Positions 1 to 6,096 of a DNA stretch of 7,155 bases are shown piece after piece. Both the position numbers and the translations under genes were made by a program. Position 1 is the first letter of the stretch. Each line of letters opens with the position of its first letter. The notes below the pieces were generated by a model. That model was not told the DNA's origin, did not search any database, and saw nothing but the letters and a program-made list of their open reading frames with translations. This stretch comes from an uncultured Bdellovibrionales bacterium (GTDB taxonomy: Bacteria > Bdellovibrionota > Bdellovibrionia > Bdellovibrionales > UBA1609). The stretch is from NCBI GenBank assembly GCA_937980625.1, contig CALJPJ010000272.1, positions 1-7,155 on the forward strand, written 5' to 3'.

Positions 1-98
1 AAAGTTTTTTCAATAAGGTTTGCTCTTTCAATGAGAGTGTTGGTTAAACCAGAGATAGAAAATATAAAAATAAATATAAAAATTTTAAAATGAATCAT
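1..98 (-). CDS. Partial: N-terminus of a probable exported protein (runs off the window)
   Basis: Reading the minus strand from an ATG at 98-96, the frame stays open for 32 codons to the window edge. It begins with a short basic/polar start (MIHFK), then a strongly hydrophobic Ile/Phe run to about residue 14, then SISGLTNT, and then a polar segment (LIERANLIEKT). This is the shape of a Sec signal peptide followed by a mature N-terminus. A TGA lies directly upstream in frame, so no earlier start is possible. I see no Shine-Dalgarno sequence, which is the main reason for doubt. It follows the HExxH gene on the same strand after 90 bp with no terminator visible between them, so the two could be co-transcribed. 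The function cannot be told from this fragment. Confidence 0.5.
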   Translation of the reverse strand, partial: MIHFKIFIFIFIFSISGLTNTLIERANLIEKT

Positions 99-188
99 TC
101 AGACATAGTTTAGCAAATGTTATATTTATTTCTGAGGCCAGTAGGTAGTAATTTAGACTTTAAGGCTGTAAAATATTAAATTGCTAGA

Positions 189-1421
189 CTATGAATTAGT
201 TTCAATGCACTTAAAAATATTCTTTAATTGCAAGTACTCTAGACCTTTAGTAGGTTTGTTATCATTATAATATTGTATTCTTAGTGTATCAATTTGTTGA
301 TCAAGATTAGTCTTGCTAGTGGAGTAATCTATGTCTGGACAGTCTTTTGTGAGGTCAAAAATATAATTATTATTAATTGTTGTGTTTGTGGTTGATTTAA
401 AGATTGATAAGAAGGCTTTGTTGAGGCTGAGCTTGTAGTTCTCAACTGTTTTCTTAACAATTAAAAACCTTTCTCGTAAATAGTCAAAGTCAGTTCTTTC
501 AATCATGCGATCAATATTTTGTTGAAGAATAATAGGCTTGCTTTGATACTCGCTTATGCCGTAAAACTCATGAGAGTTTAAAGACTTTAGAACTGTTATT
601 GAGTATGCCATTTGTTGTAATTGATTCATATTCCAAGATTTTGGTATATCATTTTTTGTTAAGTCATCGATTGAAAGAATAGCCTTTTGTAAGCTATATA
701 CTGCTCCCCAAGGACCGTGTCTAAAAGGGCCATCTGTTAGGTATTTACCAGTCATATAGGAGCCTACAGTGCGGTACTCTGCTCGTGTTTGATTAATGTC
801 AGTAAAGCCTTTCTTTTTTAAGTAAAGTAGAGCTCCTACCTCGGCAAAAGTTTCTGCACGATGAAAAAAATGATGGTCAATTCCATGAGGTTGGCTATTA
901 GGTAAAAAGTCGTCATCTAAACAGTGAAAAGTCTCATGTAAGTCAGAAATCAGACGTAATGTTTCTCTTGGCAAAGTTTTGGCTATACTTAAGTTTTTGA
1001 ATTCACTTTTGTCAGCGAGAAGGTCCCAGTTTAGAATCCTTAAATTAGATTGTATTTGGTTAAAGTTAGGGTTTGAAGGAACAATCACACATACGCTTTT
1101 GTCATTATTATCTTTAAGTACGTAAGCAGATAGGCTATTTGCTGACATTCCGTGAAGTAAAGTGGAAGCATCTAAAATAGATATGACTTGACCTGAAATA
1201 TTAGAAATAAAATCTTGGATAACTATAGACTGTTTTTTTTCGTTGTCACTATTCAGTTTGGCTAATTTAGAATTAATTATGTCACGATCGAGGTAAACAA
1301 TTTTTTTAGATGAAATGTTGCCAAATTCGTTTTGAAGACCATTTATATAATTTGAGTAAGTTGTTTCTGCGCTAGTAATAGAAGTAAATATGATAGTAAA
1401 AAATAGTAATGAAAACTTCAA
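189..1421 (-). CDS. Exported putative zinc metallopeptidase (HExxH, gluzincin-like), family not recognised
   Basis: The 410-residue product has a clear Sec signal peptide (residues 1-18, hydrophobic core from about 4 to 16, likely cut after SITSA), so it should act in the periplasm or outside the cell. Residues 162-166 are HETFH, the zinc-binding HExxH pattern, inside a helix-like stretch LISDLHETFHCLDD. About 25 residues later comes RAETFAEVGALLYL (188-201), where Glu190 or Glu194 could be the third zinc ligand in the manner of gluzincins. These are visible motifs; peptidase activity is inferred. The C-terminal half (about 260-410) is alpha-helical in character with no motif I know. Four cysteines (111, 167, 361, 405) could form disulfides. 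The start is TTG: an in-frame TGA lies at 1436-1434, a strong GAGGGGG site lies in between, and the signal peptide begins exactly there. It is divergent from the methyltransferase gene. Confidence 0.85.
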   Translation of the reverse strand: MKFSLLFFTIIFTSITSAETTYSNYINGLQNEFGNISSKKIVYLDRDIINSKLAKLNSDNEKKQSIVIQDFISNISGQVISILDASTLLHGMSANSLSAYVLKDNNDKSVCVIVPSNPNFNQIQSNLRILNWDLLADKSEFKNLSIAKTLPRETLRLISDLHETFHCLDDDFLPNSQPHGIDHHFFHRAETFAEVGALLYLKKKGFTDINQTRAEYRTVGSYMTGKYLTDGPFRHGPWGAVYSLQKAILSIDDLTKNDIPKSWNMNQLQQMAYSITVLKSLNSHEFYGISEYQSKPIILQQNIDRMIERTDFDYLRERFLIVKKTVENYKLSLNKAFLSIFKSTTNTTINNNYIFDLTKDCPDIDYSTSKTNLDQQIDTLRIQYYNDNKPTKGLEYLQLKNIFKCIETNS

Positions 1422-1435
1422 AACCCTTCCCCCTC
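1422..1435 (-). promoter_or_regulatory. Ribosome-binding site fixing a TTG start
   Basis: On the minus strand the sequence reads GAGGGGGAAGGGTT and then the TTG start. The purine-rich GAGGGGG (1435-1429) sits 7 nt before TTG. A TGA in the same frame overlaps the site, so translation cannot begin further upstream. It stands out as a G-rich patch in otherwise AT-rich DNA. Confidence 0.65.
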
Positions 1436-1516
1436 AAGAATAGTCATTTAAGAATATTATGGCCCCCGCCTTGTTTGTGTAATCTAATACATAATTTTTA
1501 AATTGAAACTTATGCT

Positions 1517-1624
1517 CACTCATTTTGAAATCTTGATAGTAAGCCATAAGTAATTTCTATATTTAATACTAATTTTAATTAATAGAATTTAGTTTTATTA
1601 ATTTTATAAACACAAAAATGAGTG
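1517..1624. repeat. 10-bp inverted repeat pair in the divergent intergenic region
   Basis: CACTCATTTT at 1517-1526 is the exact reverse complement of AAAATGAGTG at 1615-1624; the arms are 88 bp apart. The DNA between is AT-rich and contains a second short pair, AATTAATA (1577-1584) and TATTAATT (1596-1603). The arms could be two binding sites of one regulator acting between the divergent genes, or a chance match in biased sequence. Confidence 0.35.
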
Positions 1625-1690
1625 TAATTATTTCTTTTTTAATATAGTATATAATTTATTATTATTTAAATTAATCAATGATATCAGGCT

Positions 1691-1719
1691 CTTACAAAAA
1701 TTGAGTTGACCGCTATAAG
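1691..1719 (+). promoter_or_regulatory. Candidate sigma-70-type promoter of the methyltransferase gene
   Basis: CTTACA (1691-1696, 4 of 6 to the -35 consensus) and TATAAG (1714-1719, 5 of 6 to the -10 consensus) are separated by 17 bp. Transcription would begin near 1726, giving a leader of about 29 nt that carries the AGGAGG site. The spacer contains GTTGAC (1705-1710), which also occurs just before the -10 of the reductase gene at 3602-3607. Confidence 0.5.
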
Positions 1720-1744
1720 CATGCTTGTTAAAAGTGTATTGAGT

Positions 1745-1750
1745 AGGAGG
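1745..1750 (+). promoter_or_regulatory. Ribosome-binding site AGGAGG of the methyltransferase gene
   Basis: A full-strength AGGAGG is followed by CTTT and then the ATG at 1755. The spacing of 4 nt is short, but GGAGG at 4 nt recurs before the genes starting at 6093 (minus) and 6323 (plus), which supports it as the habit of this genome. Confidence 0.8.
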
Positions 1751-1754
1751 CTTT

Positions 1755-2807
1755 ATGTCTAACGAAAATAGTTTTAAGAGTAAAATTGCTGAAAAATTAA
1801 TTTTTGGCTATTCAATGAGCCGTTCGGCATTATTTTTACTTGAATCTAAGCCTTTGCCTTATATAAGGCGCCTATTTGATAAGAGAGCGTTTGTTGAGCC
1901 ACCTGAAGACTTTAAGAAGTACTCTTTGGATGAATTAAAGCAATTATTGATGGATGACTCCGAGAATATTGCTGCTGGTGTATACCCTCAGTCTGTTTTA
2001 TCAGTTGAAAGACCAACTAAACATTTTAAAAGAGTTTTAAAAATATGGAAAGACGCATTTTTTATAGCTTATAGGCGATCTAGAAATAAAAATAAAGAGT
2101 TTAGTAATAAAGCAAGTTTGTTGTTAGACAGCCTACCCAGTTATTATAAGAGAAATTTTCATAATCAAACAGATGGTTATTTAAGTACTGAATCAGCTGA
2201 GATATATGATCATCAAGTTGATATGTTATTTTCCGGCTCAACAGATGCAATGAGGCGTACAATACTTAAACCATTAAAAAATCACTTTAAAAGCCAAAGA
2301 AAACTTAAAATTTTAGAGTTAGGTTGCGGTGCAGGCTCATTCACTCAGTTTTTGGTTAAGTCTTTTCCGGACGCTCAGGTCATCGCAGTTGATTTAAGTT
2401 CACCTTATTTAGAGAAAGCAAAAGAGAAGCTTAAAGGTGAAAATGTTAGTTTTATTTGTGGTGAAGGAGAATCACTAGACTTTAAAGATGAGACATTTGA
2501 CGCCGTTGTTTCAGTATTCCTATTTCACGAACTTCCTGAAAGTATTAGAGAGAAAATTATAATTGAGTCGAAGAGAGTTTTAAAAAAAGGTGGATTTTTT
2601 GGATTAGTTGATTCGTTACAGTCTCATGATAATAAAAAATTAAATTGGGCTTTAAATGAATTTCCAAAGTCGTTTCATGAGCCCTTTTATAAAAACTATA
2701 CATTAAACCCAATTGAAGATTTAATTGAAAAAGTATTTGAAGTGAATGCTACAAAAGTATCTAAGCACTTTTTATCAAAATGCGTGAGTATTGAAAAGTC
2801 TATTTAA
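1755..2807 (+). CDS. Class I SAM-dependent methyltransferase with long N-terminal extension
   Basis: The 350-residue protein has a Rossmann-fold methyltransferase domain from about residue 183 to 290. Motif I is ELGCGAG (188-194), Asp213 in VIAVDLSS ends beta-strand 2 and should hold the ribose of SAM, GEGESLDF (236-243) is the adenine-contact region, FDAVVSVFLFHEL (248-260) is motif IV, and RVLKKGGFF (274-282) is the usual strand-5 approach. The domain resembles the UbiE/Methyltransf_11 group. About 180 residues precede it, with no signal peptide. They include a distinctive block at 130-167 (YYKRNFHNQTDGYLS, then SAEIYDHQVD and TDAMRR) that I take to be conserved in a family of such enzymes, from memory only. 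The substrate is unknown; a small molecule or lipid is more likely than DNA. The protein is cytoplasmic, and its gene is apparently expressed alone from the promoter at 1691-1719. Confidence 0.92.
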   Translation: MSNENSFKSKIAEKLIFGYSMSRSALFLLESKPLPYIRRLFDKRAFVEPPEDFKKYSLDELKQLLMDDSENIAAGVYPQSVLSVERPTKHFKRVLKIWKDAFFIAYRRSRNKNKEFSNKASLLLDSLPSYYKRNFHNQTDGYLSTESAEIYDHQVDMLFSGSTDAMRRTILKPLKNHFKSQRKLKILELGCGAGSFTQFLVKSFPDAQVIAVDLSSPYLEKAKEKLKGENVSFICGEGESLDFKDETFDAVVSVFLFHELPESIREKIIIESKRVLKKGGFFGLVDSLQSHDNKKLNWALNEFPKSFHEPFYKNYTLNPIEDLIEKVFEVNATKVSKHFLSKCVSIEKSI

Positions 2808-3537
2808 TTTCAAAATTATAATACTTAGTCACTTTTACGCTTGGTAAAGTGTAGTGCCACCATTCTTTGGAGTAGTTTCTGAACCCATGTTTTGACATAT
2901 ACTTTTTTAGTAGCCTCCGGTTAGTGAGAGCTTCAGTGCTAATATATGGCGACTCTGTATTTGATAAGGGGTCTAAGCAGTCGAAGGTGGTGCCCATCTC
3001 AATTGAATTTTCTCCTTTAGGCCATTTTGAGCTTTTTGTGCAATCTTTTTGAGGGCTATCATAAAAGATAATACTGGGAGAGTTTTTAATTTTAATAATA
3101 GTTAGGTCCACCGCAATACCTTTGCTGTGCTTTGATTTTTTAGCTAAATAATTATTTTTAAATAATGTAGATTTACTAATGTTAGGGTGAAAGGATAATT
3201 TGTGAGTAGCTTTGCTATCGTTCATTGCCCACTTATAAAATGTATCTACAGCTTGTTGTGGCCTATAACAGTCGTAAATTTTTAGTGATAAGCCTTTAGA
3301 GTTTAAGTCTTTTTGAACTTGTTTTAATTTTTTTACGACGGCATTATGCAGGTAACATTTATTAGATGTATAGCCGGGTATGATTTTACCCATAAAGTTA
3401 TAATAGGTCGCATAGCGCATCTCAATAGAAACAGTTGGAATTTCTTTTTTGACATCTACAAAATATGCTGGTTTTTCTTCCCAGGCAAATATTTGAGAAG
3501 TGGAGAAAGTTAAGAGTATAATAATTAGTGTTTTCAT
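2800..3537 (-). CDS. Exported D-alanyl-D-alanine dipeptidase, VanX/DdpX family (peptidase M15D)
   Basis: The product hydrolyses the D-Ala-D-Ala dipeptide or related cell-wall peptides with a zinc ion. The visible family signature is complete: Arg92 in YDCYRPQQAV (transition-state arginine), KHSKGIAVD (136-144) giving zinc ligands His137 and Asp144, MGTTFD (181-186), and EWWHY (225-229) giving catalytic base Glu225 and third ligand His228. Its 245 residues are somewhat longer than VanX (about 200), because a Sec signal peptide occupies residues 1-18 (cut probably after IFA). It should therefore work in the periplasm, in wall recycling or, if the host is a predator, on prey wall peptides. Four cysteines (61, 90, 166, 187) could form disulfides in that compartment. 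The ATG has only a weak upstream ATAAG, not a true Shine-Dalgarno site. The gene is not next to van ligase or regulator genes, so a resistance role is not indicated. Confidence 0.93.
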   Translation of the reverse strand: MKTLIIILLTFSTSQIFAWEEKPAYFVDVKKEIPTVSIEMRYATYYNFMGKIIPGYTSNKCYLHNAVVKKLKQVQKDLNSKGLSLKIYDCYRPQQAVDTFYKWAMNDSKATHKLSFHPNISKSTLFKNNYLAKKSKHSKGIAVDLTIIKIKNSPSIIFYDSPQKDCTKSSKWPKGENSIEMGTTFDCLDPLSNTESPYISTEALTNRRLLKKYMSKHGFRNYSKEWWHYTLPSVKVTKYYNFEIK

Positions 3538-3585
3538 GGACTTATCTTATCATTGCCTGTTAAAAAATGGCTAGAATAATTATTC

Positions 3586-3615
3586 AAGACAGACTCAATT
3601 TGTTGACTCTACAAT
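3586..3615 (+). promoter_or_regulatory. Candidate promoter of the SDR reductase gene
   Basis: AAGACA (3586-3591, 4 of 6 to -35) and TACAAT (3610-3615, 5 of 6 to -10) are 18 bp apart. Transcription would start near 3622, only about 8 nt before the GTG at 3630 or 17 nt before the alternative GTG at 3639. The 92-bp gap must also hold the promoter of the divergent dipeptidase gene, for which TTGAAT at 3587-3582 (minus) is a weak -35 candidate. Confidence 0.4.
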
Positions 3616-3629
3616 GACTTTGTTGCAGT

Positions 3630-4721
3630 GTGTATTTTGTGAAACGTCAGTCATTTTTAGTTACAGGTGGAACCGGCTTTGTCGGAGGCTGTATTGCCGC
3701 AGAGTTAATAGATCAAGGTCATTCTGTTGTTGTTCTAAGTAGAAATGATAAAGATGGACAAAGAACATTAAACTCAGTGGAAACGGCGGCTAAGGGGCTA
3801 GGATTGAGAGCACCTAAGCTTGGTGACTCATTACAAGTTTTTGATTTTGATGAGAGTAAACTAGAGTTATTGCCTGAAGTGCTCAGGCAAATTTCATTAA
3901 AAAATCAAATTCATTCTGTTGTTCATGCTGCCGCTGAAATGTCTTATAGCTTTAAAGTGTTTCAGAAAGCCTTGAAAGCAAATAAGCTTTTTACATTAAA
4001 TTTATATAAAAGTACTTCGAGCTCATTTAATAACTGTAAGCGCTTTTATTATATTTCAACGGCCTATGCATCTGGCCCTGTAAACCATCCTATTGAAGAG
4101 CTAGTTACAAAAGTTGAAGTTAAAACAAATTCGTACCAGAGTTCGAAATGGGCTACAGAGGTTGGCCTATCTGTGGAATCTAAAAAAACTAAATTACCTC
4201 TGACCATTGTGAGACCTTCTATAGTAGTTGGAAGTCGCCTAGATGGTTGGGCTCAGTCAAAGCCATTTGGTTTTTATATGTTTTTGTCTGGCTTTATCAG
4301 AGCGGTTAAAAAGTTTAAAAAGTCTAAAATTAAGGTAGACTTAGTGGAAGATAACCATATTAATTTGGTAACCATTGACCAAGTTAATGAAGCTATGACG
4401 AGCTTAATTTCATCTGATGGAAAACAAAATCAATTTGAAGTAGTAAACTTAGTGCCACAAAATAGTGAGGACAATAAAACGAAATCTCTGCTAAAATTAA
4501 TTGGCAATGCTCTAGAAACAAAGCTTGAGTGTGGTGCGCCAGGCTCCCTGCAAGAAAAAGTTTTAAATAAAAGTATTCAGTTAAATAAAATTTTTGCTAA
4601 GCATAGCTGGAATTTTAAAACAGGAAATTATAGACGTATTACTGGAAAAGAAATTAGAGCTTTAACCATAGACAATATCAGAAATGTTATTAGGTTTTAT
4701 CACCAGAAGTCTAAATTATAA
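3630..4721 (+). CDS. Extended SDR NAD(P)-dependent reductase, thioester/fatty-acyl reductase-like (NAD_binding_4 type)
   Basis: The 363-residue cytoplasmic protein opens with the Rossmann dinucleotide motif TGGTGFVGG (12-20; glycines 13, 16, 19). HAAAEMSY (99-106) is the strand-4 region, ISTAY (142-146) carries the catalytic Ser/Thr, and YQSSK (169-173) is the YxxxK pair Tyr169/Lys173. RPSIVVGSRLDGWAQSKPFG (195-214) resembles the RPSIV...GW segment of the male-sterility/thioester-reductase branch of extended SDRs, which reduce acyl thioesters or modify activated carbonyls; this subgroup call is by eye. No carrier or adenylation domain is attached, so it acts as a stand-alone enzyme with unknown substrate. 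The start is uncertain: GTG at 3630 or GTG at 3639 (VKRQSF), with an in-frame TGA at 3615-3617 and no Shine-Dalgarno before either. It stands alone, divergent from the dipeptidase gene and convergent with the lipoprotein gene. Confidence 0.9.
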   Translation: MYFVKRQSFLVTGGTGFVGGCIAAELIDQGHSVVVLSRNDKDGQRTLNSVETAAKGLGLRAPKLGDSLQVFDFDESKLELLPEVLRQISLKNQIHSVVHAAAEMSYSFKVFQKALKANKLFTLNLYKSTSSSFNNCKRFYYISTAYASGPVNHPIEELVTKVEVKTNSYQSSKWATEVGLSVESKKTKLPLTIVRPSIVVGSRLDGWAQSKPFGFYMFLSGFIRAVKKFKKSKIKVDLVEDNHINLVTIDQVNEAMTSLISSDGKQNQFEVVNLVPQNSEDNKTKSLLKLIGNALETKLECGAPGSLQEKVLNKSIQLNKIFAKHSWNFKTGNYRRITGKEIRALTIDNIRNVIRFYHQKSKL

Positions 4722-4740
4722 AATAAAAATCTTTTTAACT

Positions 4741-4774
4741 AAAATAAAAAAAGCGACTTAAAAAGTTAAGTCGC
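4741..4774 (-). terminator. Rho-independent terminator for the lipoprotein gene
   Basis: GCGACTTAA (4753-4761) and TTAAGTCGC (4766-4774) form a perfect 9-bp stem around a 4-nt loop. Read on the minus strand, the hairpin is followed by a T-rich tract (4752-4741, TTTTTTTATTTT), the classic form, and lies 27 nt past the stop codon at 4801. On the plus strand it follows the reductase gene by 31 nt but is trailed only by CTAAATCTTG, so termination in that direction would be weaker. Confidence 0.9.
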
Positions 4775-4800
4775 CTAAATCTTGAGTTATTCATACTGAA

Positions 4801-5379
4801 TTACTTAGTCCACCAGTATGGTTTGTATGAACAAAAACCAGCAATTATTTCTTTTTTACCTTGCTCTAAGTAGATATCAATAGTTTCTCTTACGATATGT
4901 TGGCCATTGTGACTTAAGCTAGGGTTATAGTAATTGTTGTATGATTCTGTATGAATCCAATAGAATTTGTATGGGGTTAGAGTAAAGCTGTCTTTAAGTA
5001 GTCTGCCATCAGAGCCTACGGAATTGTTATGAAGGGTATATGTGTTAGTGTTTTTAATCGGTTTAGTGGTAAACATATTTCCAGCATCGTCTTTAATCAC
5101 TAAAACAGTAGAGGCTGCATGTGTTTTGTCGTAATAATTATTCCATTGAATTGTAATGTTGTGGTCACCAACTATATATGCATAGCTTCCATAAATTACA
5201 CTATTTTCATATTGGCAATACTTGCCATCACCGCCACTATCAGTCACTCGCCCATCAATACCAACAGTCATGCCTGCTTGCGGAGTGAGTTCGCCTCGGT
5301 TATCTGTCTTTTTTGAGTGTTCATTTTTAGAACAAGAAATAGCCATCAAGGCTATGATTATTAAACTAAAGTATTTCAT
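4801..5379 (-). CDS. Outer-membrane lipoprotein of unknown function
   Basis: The 192-residue product begins with a lipoprotein signal peptide: basic start MKYF, hydrophobic core SLIIIALMA, and Cys16 in MAISC as the likely lipidated residue. Ser follows the cysteine, so the default sorting in Gram-negative bacteria would be to the outer membrane. Residues 17-50 are polar and Gly/Asp-rich, a probable tether. From about 54 to 192 the protein is rich in Tyr, Asn, Thr and beta-branched residues, which suggests a beta-sandwich; two more cysteines (55, 183) near the ends of this domain may form a disulfide. It closes with SYKPYWWTK. I do not recognise the family. The ATG has a good AAGGAG 8 nt upstream. 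The gene has its own promoter candidate and terminator, so it is probably transcribed alone. Confidence 0.87.
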   Translation of the reverse strand: MKYFSLIIIALMAISCSKNEHSKKTDNRGELTPQAGMTVGIDGRVTDSGGDGKYCQYENSVIYGSYAYIVGDHNITIQWNNYYDKTHAASTVLVIKDDAGNMFTTKPIKNTNTYTLHNNSVGSDGRLLKDSFTLTPYKFYWIHTESYNNYYNPSLSHNGQHIVRETIDIYLEQGKKEIIAGFCSYKPYWWTK

Positions 5380-5387
5380 TAAACGTG

Positions 5388-5393
5388 CTCCTT
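5388..5393 (-). promoter_or_regulatory. Ribosome-binding site AAGGAG of the lipoprotein gene
   Basis: On the minus strand AAGGAG is followed by 8 nt and then the ATG at 5379-5377. It supports the start that gives the intact lipoprotein signal. Confidence 0.75.
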
Positions 5394-5421
5394 GAGAATT
5401 ACTTGAAAATACAATTCACAA

Positions 5422-5430
5422 ATTATGCCA
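5422..5430 (-). promoter_or_regulatory. Candidate extended -10 promoter of the lipoprotein gene
   Basis: The minus strand reads TGGCATAAT: an extended -10 (TGn) joined to CATAAT, 5 of 6 to consensus. A loose -35, TTACAA, lies 19 bp further upstream. Transcription would start near 5415, leaving a leader of about 36 nt with the AAGGAG site. Confidence 0.45.
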
Positions 5431-5450
5431 CTTTAAAGCTTCTGTATTGT

Positions 5451-5517
5451 AACTAGTGTCGGTGACAACATTGGAGTGACATTTTTTGTCATTATTAAGC
5501 GACACAAATTGCTAGTT
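5451..5517. repeat. Nested inverted repeats upstream of the lipoprotein gene
   Basis: AACTAGTGTCG (5451-5461) can pair with CGACAC (5500-5505) and CTAGTT (5512-5517), with a 6-nt bulge. Inside, TGACA (5477-5481) and TGTCA (5487-5491) form a small stem with a TTTTT loop, and a further TGACA occurs at 5463-5467. The cluster lies just upstream of the candidate promoter at 5422-5430, so it could be an operator region or a structured RNA end for the gene at 5653. Nothing else was seen in the 273-bp gap. Confidence 0.35.
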
Positions 5518-5652
5518 TTACTAAAATATAAATGTTTTTAGGAAGGGCAGTTGATTGTTCATTTGTTTTGTTATGTTTTATGAAACTGATAACCTACTAA
5601 CCGTAGAGTATGAAGAGTGATTCACAATATTATATGTTAAAATTAATCAGCA

Positions 5653-6093
5653 TTAGTTGGGTAGTGGAGCTAACTTAGGTAAAAGTGGGCCATTTCTATG
5701 CACACTAACACATGACCACCGAGCATACTCTTCAAGCAGAGTATCTTCAATCACGGTATACTTGGAGTTGTTGAACTCTACATAGGTATAACCATAACTT
5801 GCTACAGGTGTTTTTTGGCCTAAACCATTACCTAAGTAAATATCCCAGTCCCCAATGATGGTGTTGTCTTGGAGTAAGTTACCATCAGGTAAGAAGGAGT
5901 ATATTGCGCCGTTGCCACAATCGTAAGTGGGAAACATATAAGTGACGTTACTTTTATTTGCATTGGATAACTGAGAAGAGGCTTGGTTATTTAGAAGAAT
6001 GTGATCTTCATAATCTGGGAGTGCCTGTGAAAATACTAATGAGGAATAAAAATAAAATAGACTAGCAATTATCATTAAATTTAAAGACTTCAT
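5653..6093 (-). CDS. Small exported protein of unknown function
   Basis: The product has 146 residues from the ATG at 6093-6091. A longer reading from a TTG at 6114 would add 7 residues, but those codons cover the GGAGG ribosome-binding site and push the signal peptide inward, so the ATG is preferred. Residues 1-24 form a Sec signal peptide (basic MKS, hydrophobic LNLMIIASLFYFYSSLVF, likely cut after SQA or FS). The mature part of about 120 residues has two cysteines (59 and 128) that may form one disulfide. The stretch FLPDGNLL, then IIGDWDIYLGNG, then YTYVEFNN, alternates turns and beta strands, resembling small lipocalin-like barrels in style only. The end is Pro/Leu-rich. I do not recognise the family. 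It is divergent from the beta-barrel gene at 6323; no terminator is visible after it. Confidence 0.8.
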   Translation of the reverse strand: MKSLNLMIIASLFYFYSSLVFSQALPDYEDHILLNNQASSQLSNANKSNVTYMFPTYDCGNGAIYSFLPDGNLLQDNTIIGDWDIYLGNGLGQKTPVASYGYTYVEFNNSKYTVIEDTLLEEYARWSCVSVHRNGPLLPKLAPLPN

Positions 6094-6096
6094 AAA

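Larger units (their letters stand above)
1422..1754. other. Divergent intergenic region, 333 bp, no gene seen
   Basis: This region separates the HExxH gene (minus) from the methyltransferase gene (plus). The centre (about 1540-1680) is almost pure A+T. I found no open frame of useful length; the longest I noted is 13 codons from an ATG at 1512. A minus-strand CATAAT at 1461-1456, about 35 nt before the TTG start, is a possible -10 for the peptidase gene but lacks a good -35. A perfect 10-bp inverted repeat and the methyltransferase promoter are listed separately. Confidence 0.7.

Noticed and set aside
2800..3537. Reading the dipeptidase as part of a vancomycin-resistance cluster
   Set aside because: There are no VanA/VanH-type ligase or dehydrogenase genes and no two-component regulator nearby, and the protein is exported.
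3614..3616. ATG just upstream of the reductase gene as its start
   Set aside because: It is in a different reading frame from the TGGTGFVGG-encoding frame, and an in-frame TGA at 3615-3617 limits the true start to 3630 or 3639.
5119..5316. 65-codon open frame on the plus strand, with GAGG 4 nt before its ATG
   Set aside because: It lies wholly antisense to the lipoprotein gene, which has a lipobox, a strong ribosome-binding site and a terminator. The translation is an Ile- and Cys-rich string with no recognisable domain.
5532..5678. Two 22-codon plus-strand readings from ATGs at 5532 and 5610
   Set aside because: They have no ribosome-binding site, are very short, and the second overlaps the small exported protein gene.
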